Origin: CAZHTF01 sp964535305
Lineage (GTDB): Bacteria > Planctomycetota > Phycisphaerae > UBA1845 > Fen-1342
NCBI GenBank assembly: GCA_964535305.1
Contig: CAZHTF010000079.1
Location: forward strand, 1-14,936
Direction of reading: 5' to 3'
Length of the DNA: 14,936 nt
Position numbers and translations under genes: made by a program. Positions 14,556 through 14,936 of the stretch are shown here, piece after piece. Under the pieces are notes generated by a model that ran no database searches, was not told the origin of the DNA, and was given only the letters and a program-made list of their open reading frames with translations. Numbering within the stretch: the first letter of the stretch is position 1; the number at the start of each line of letters is the position of its first letter.

Positions 14556-14936
14556 ATGCGCGCAATGCGCAATAACTGGACTCTCTGCGCGCGCTGCCTG
14601 CAACACGGCGCCGCGCTGATCGTCCTCAGTGGCGCCGCTTTCGCGACGCCCGACATCCTCCACCTAAAGAGCGGCGGCCGCATCGACGGGCAGGTGATTG
14701 CCCGAAGCGATGAGACCCTGACGATTCGGACGGCGGTGGGCATGGTGAAGCTCCCGGCGGACGCCATCGAGCAGGTCGAGCGCGGCCCATCGGCAATCGA
14801 AGAATACGGCGTGCGCAAGGCTGATCTGCCGGACGTCGCCAGTGCGCACGTCGCATTGGCGGAGTGGTGCGCGGCGAATGATCTGCTGGCGGAACGCCGT
14901 CGGCATTTGCAGCGGGCCGTCGAGCTTGACCCGAAT
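14556..14936 (+). CDS. Secreted planctomycete-type protein, 5' part only
   Basis: The frame is open from the ATG at 14556 to the end of the window (127 residues visible) with no stop, so the gene continues outside. The N-terminus has a hydrophobic stretch ending in SGAAFA (residues 25-30), a likely signal peptide cleaved before TPDIL. Residues 31-79 look like a small beta domain (ILHLKSGGRIDGQVI, then LTIRTAVGMVKLP). Residues 80-127 look helical and TPR-like, with ALAEWCAANDLLAERRRHLQ and a closing AVELDP. This combination is common in planctomycetes for extracytoplasmic proteins with no assigned role. A second in-frame ATG at 14565 is an alternative start. No clear ribosome site precedes either ATG. 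The TATAAT at 14456 may drive it. Confidence 0.75.
   Translation, partial: MRAMRNNWTLCARCLQHGAALIVLSGAAFATPDILHLKSGGRIDGQVIARSDETLTIRTAVGMVKLPADAIEQVERGPSAIEEYGVRKADLPDVASAHVALAEWCAANDLLAERRRHLQRAVELDPN

Overview
The window is high-GC bacterial DNA and looks like a chromosome segment from a planctomycete, probably of the Phycisphaerae type. The signs are a membrane protein carrying a planctomycete-style internal zinc ribbon, an M56 peptidase fused to EF-hand loops, SH3b proteins with long Pro/Ala linkers, and a truncated C-terminal gene of the style 'signal peptide, small beta domain, then Ala/Trp/Cys-rich helices'. This placement rests on gene style only; no 16S or other marker is present. 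Coding density is high, no gap exceeds about 225 bases, and I see no insertion sequence, CRISPR array, phage module or rRNA.

Layout. Bases 1-834 (+) are the 3' end of a Gly-rich protein, closed by a good intrinsic terminator (853-876). Bases 960-4332 (+) look like a three-gene unit: a PhnP-like metallo-beta-lactamase-fold phosphodiesterase, an anchored helical protein of unknown role, and a polytopic membrane protein with a zinc ribbon. Converging on it (-) is a two-gene operon (4557-7081) of a BlaI-type repressor and a BlaR1-like M56 metalloprotease. Its extracytoplasmic part holds four EF-hand-type calcium loops instead of a penicillin-binding domain. A perfect inverted repeat sits inside the operon promoter. 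Upstream of it on the same strand is a Xer-type tyrosine recombinase (7279-8346).

Divergent from xer is an envelope pair (+): a LysM plus YkuD L,D-transpeptidase lipoprotein (8533-9750) and an MBOAT O-acyltransferase whose ATG directly follows the transpeptidase stop codon. A stand-alone archaeal-type ornithine cyclodeaminase (LOR/SDH, TIGR00300-like) family protein lies convergent (11040-12266, -). A tRNA-Lys(CTT) with its own promoter follows. Then come a secreted double-SH3b protein (12646-14145), a 65-residue predicted lipoprotein, and the 5' part of another secreted protein that runs off the end.

The theme of the second half is the cell envelope: peptidoglycan binding and cross-linking, O-acylation and SH3b-mediated wall or surface binding. 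The BlaI/M56-EF-hand operon is the best candidate for an under-described signalling system. It has the architecture of a beta-lactam sensor-repressor pair, but its sensor region suggests calcium or another envelope cue. The sequence shows its parts clearly; what it senses and controls is inference.
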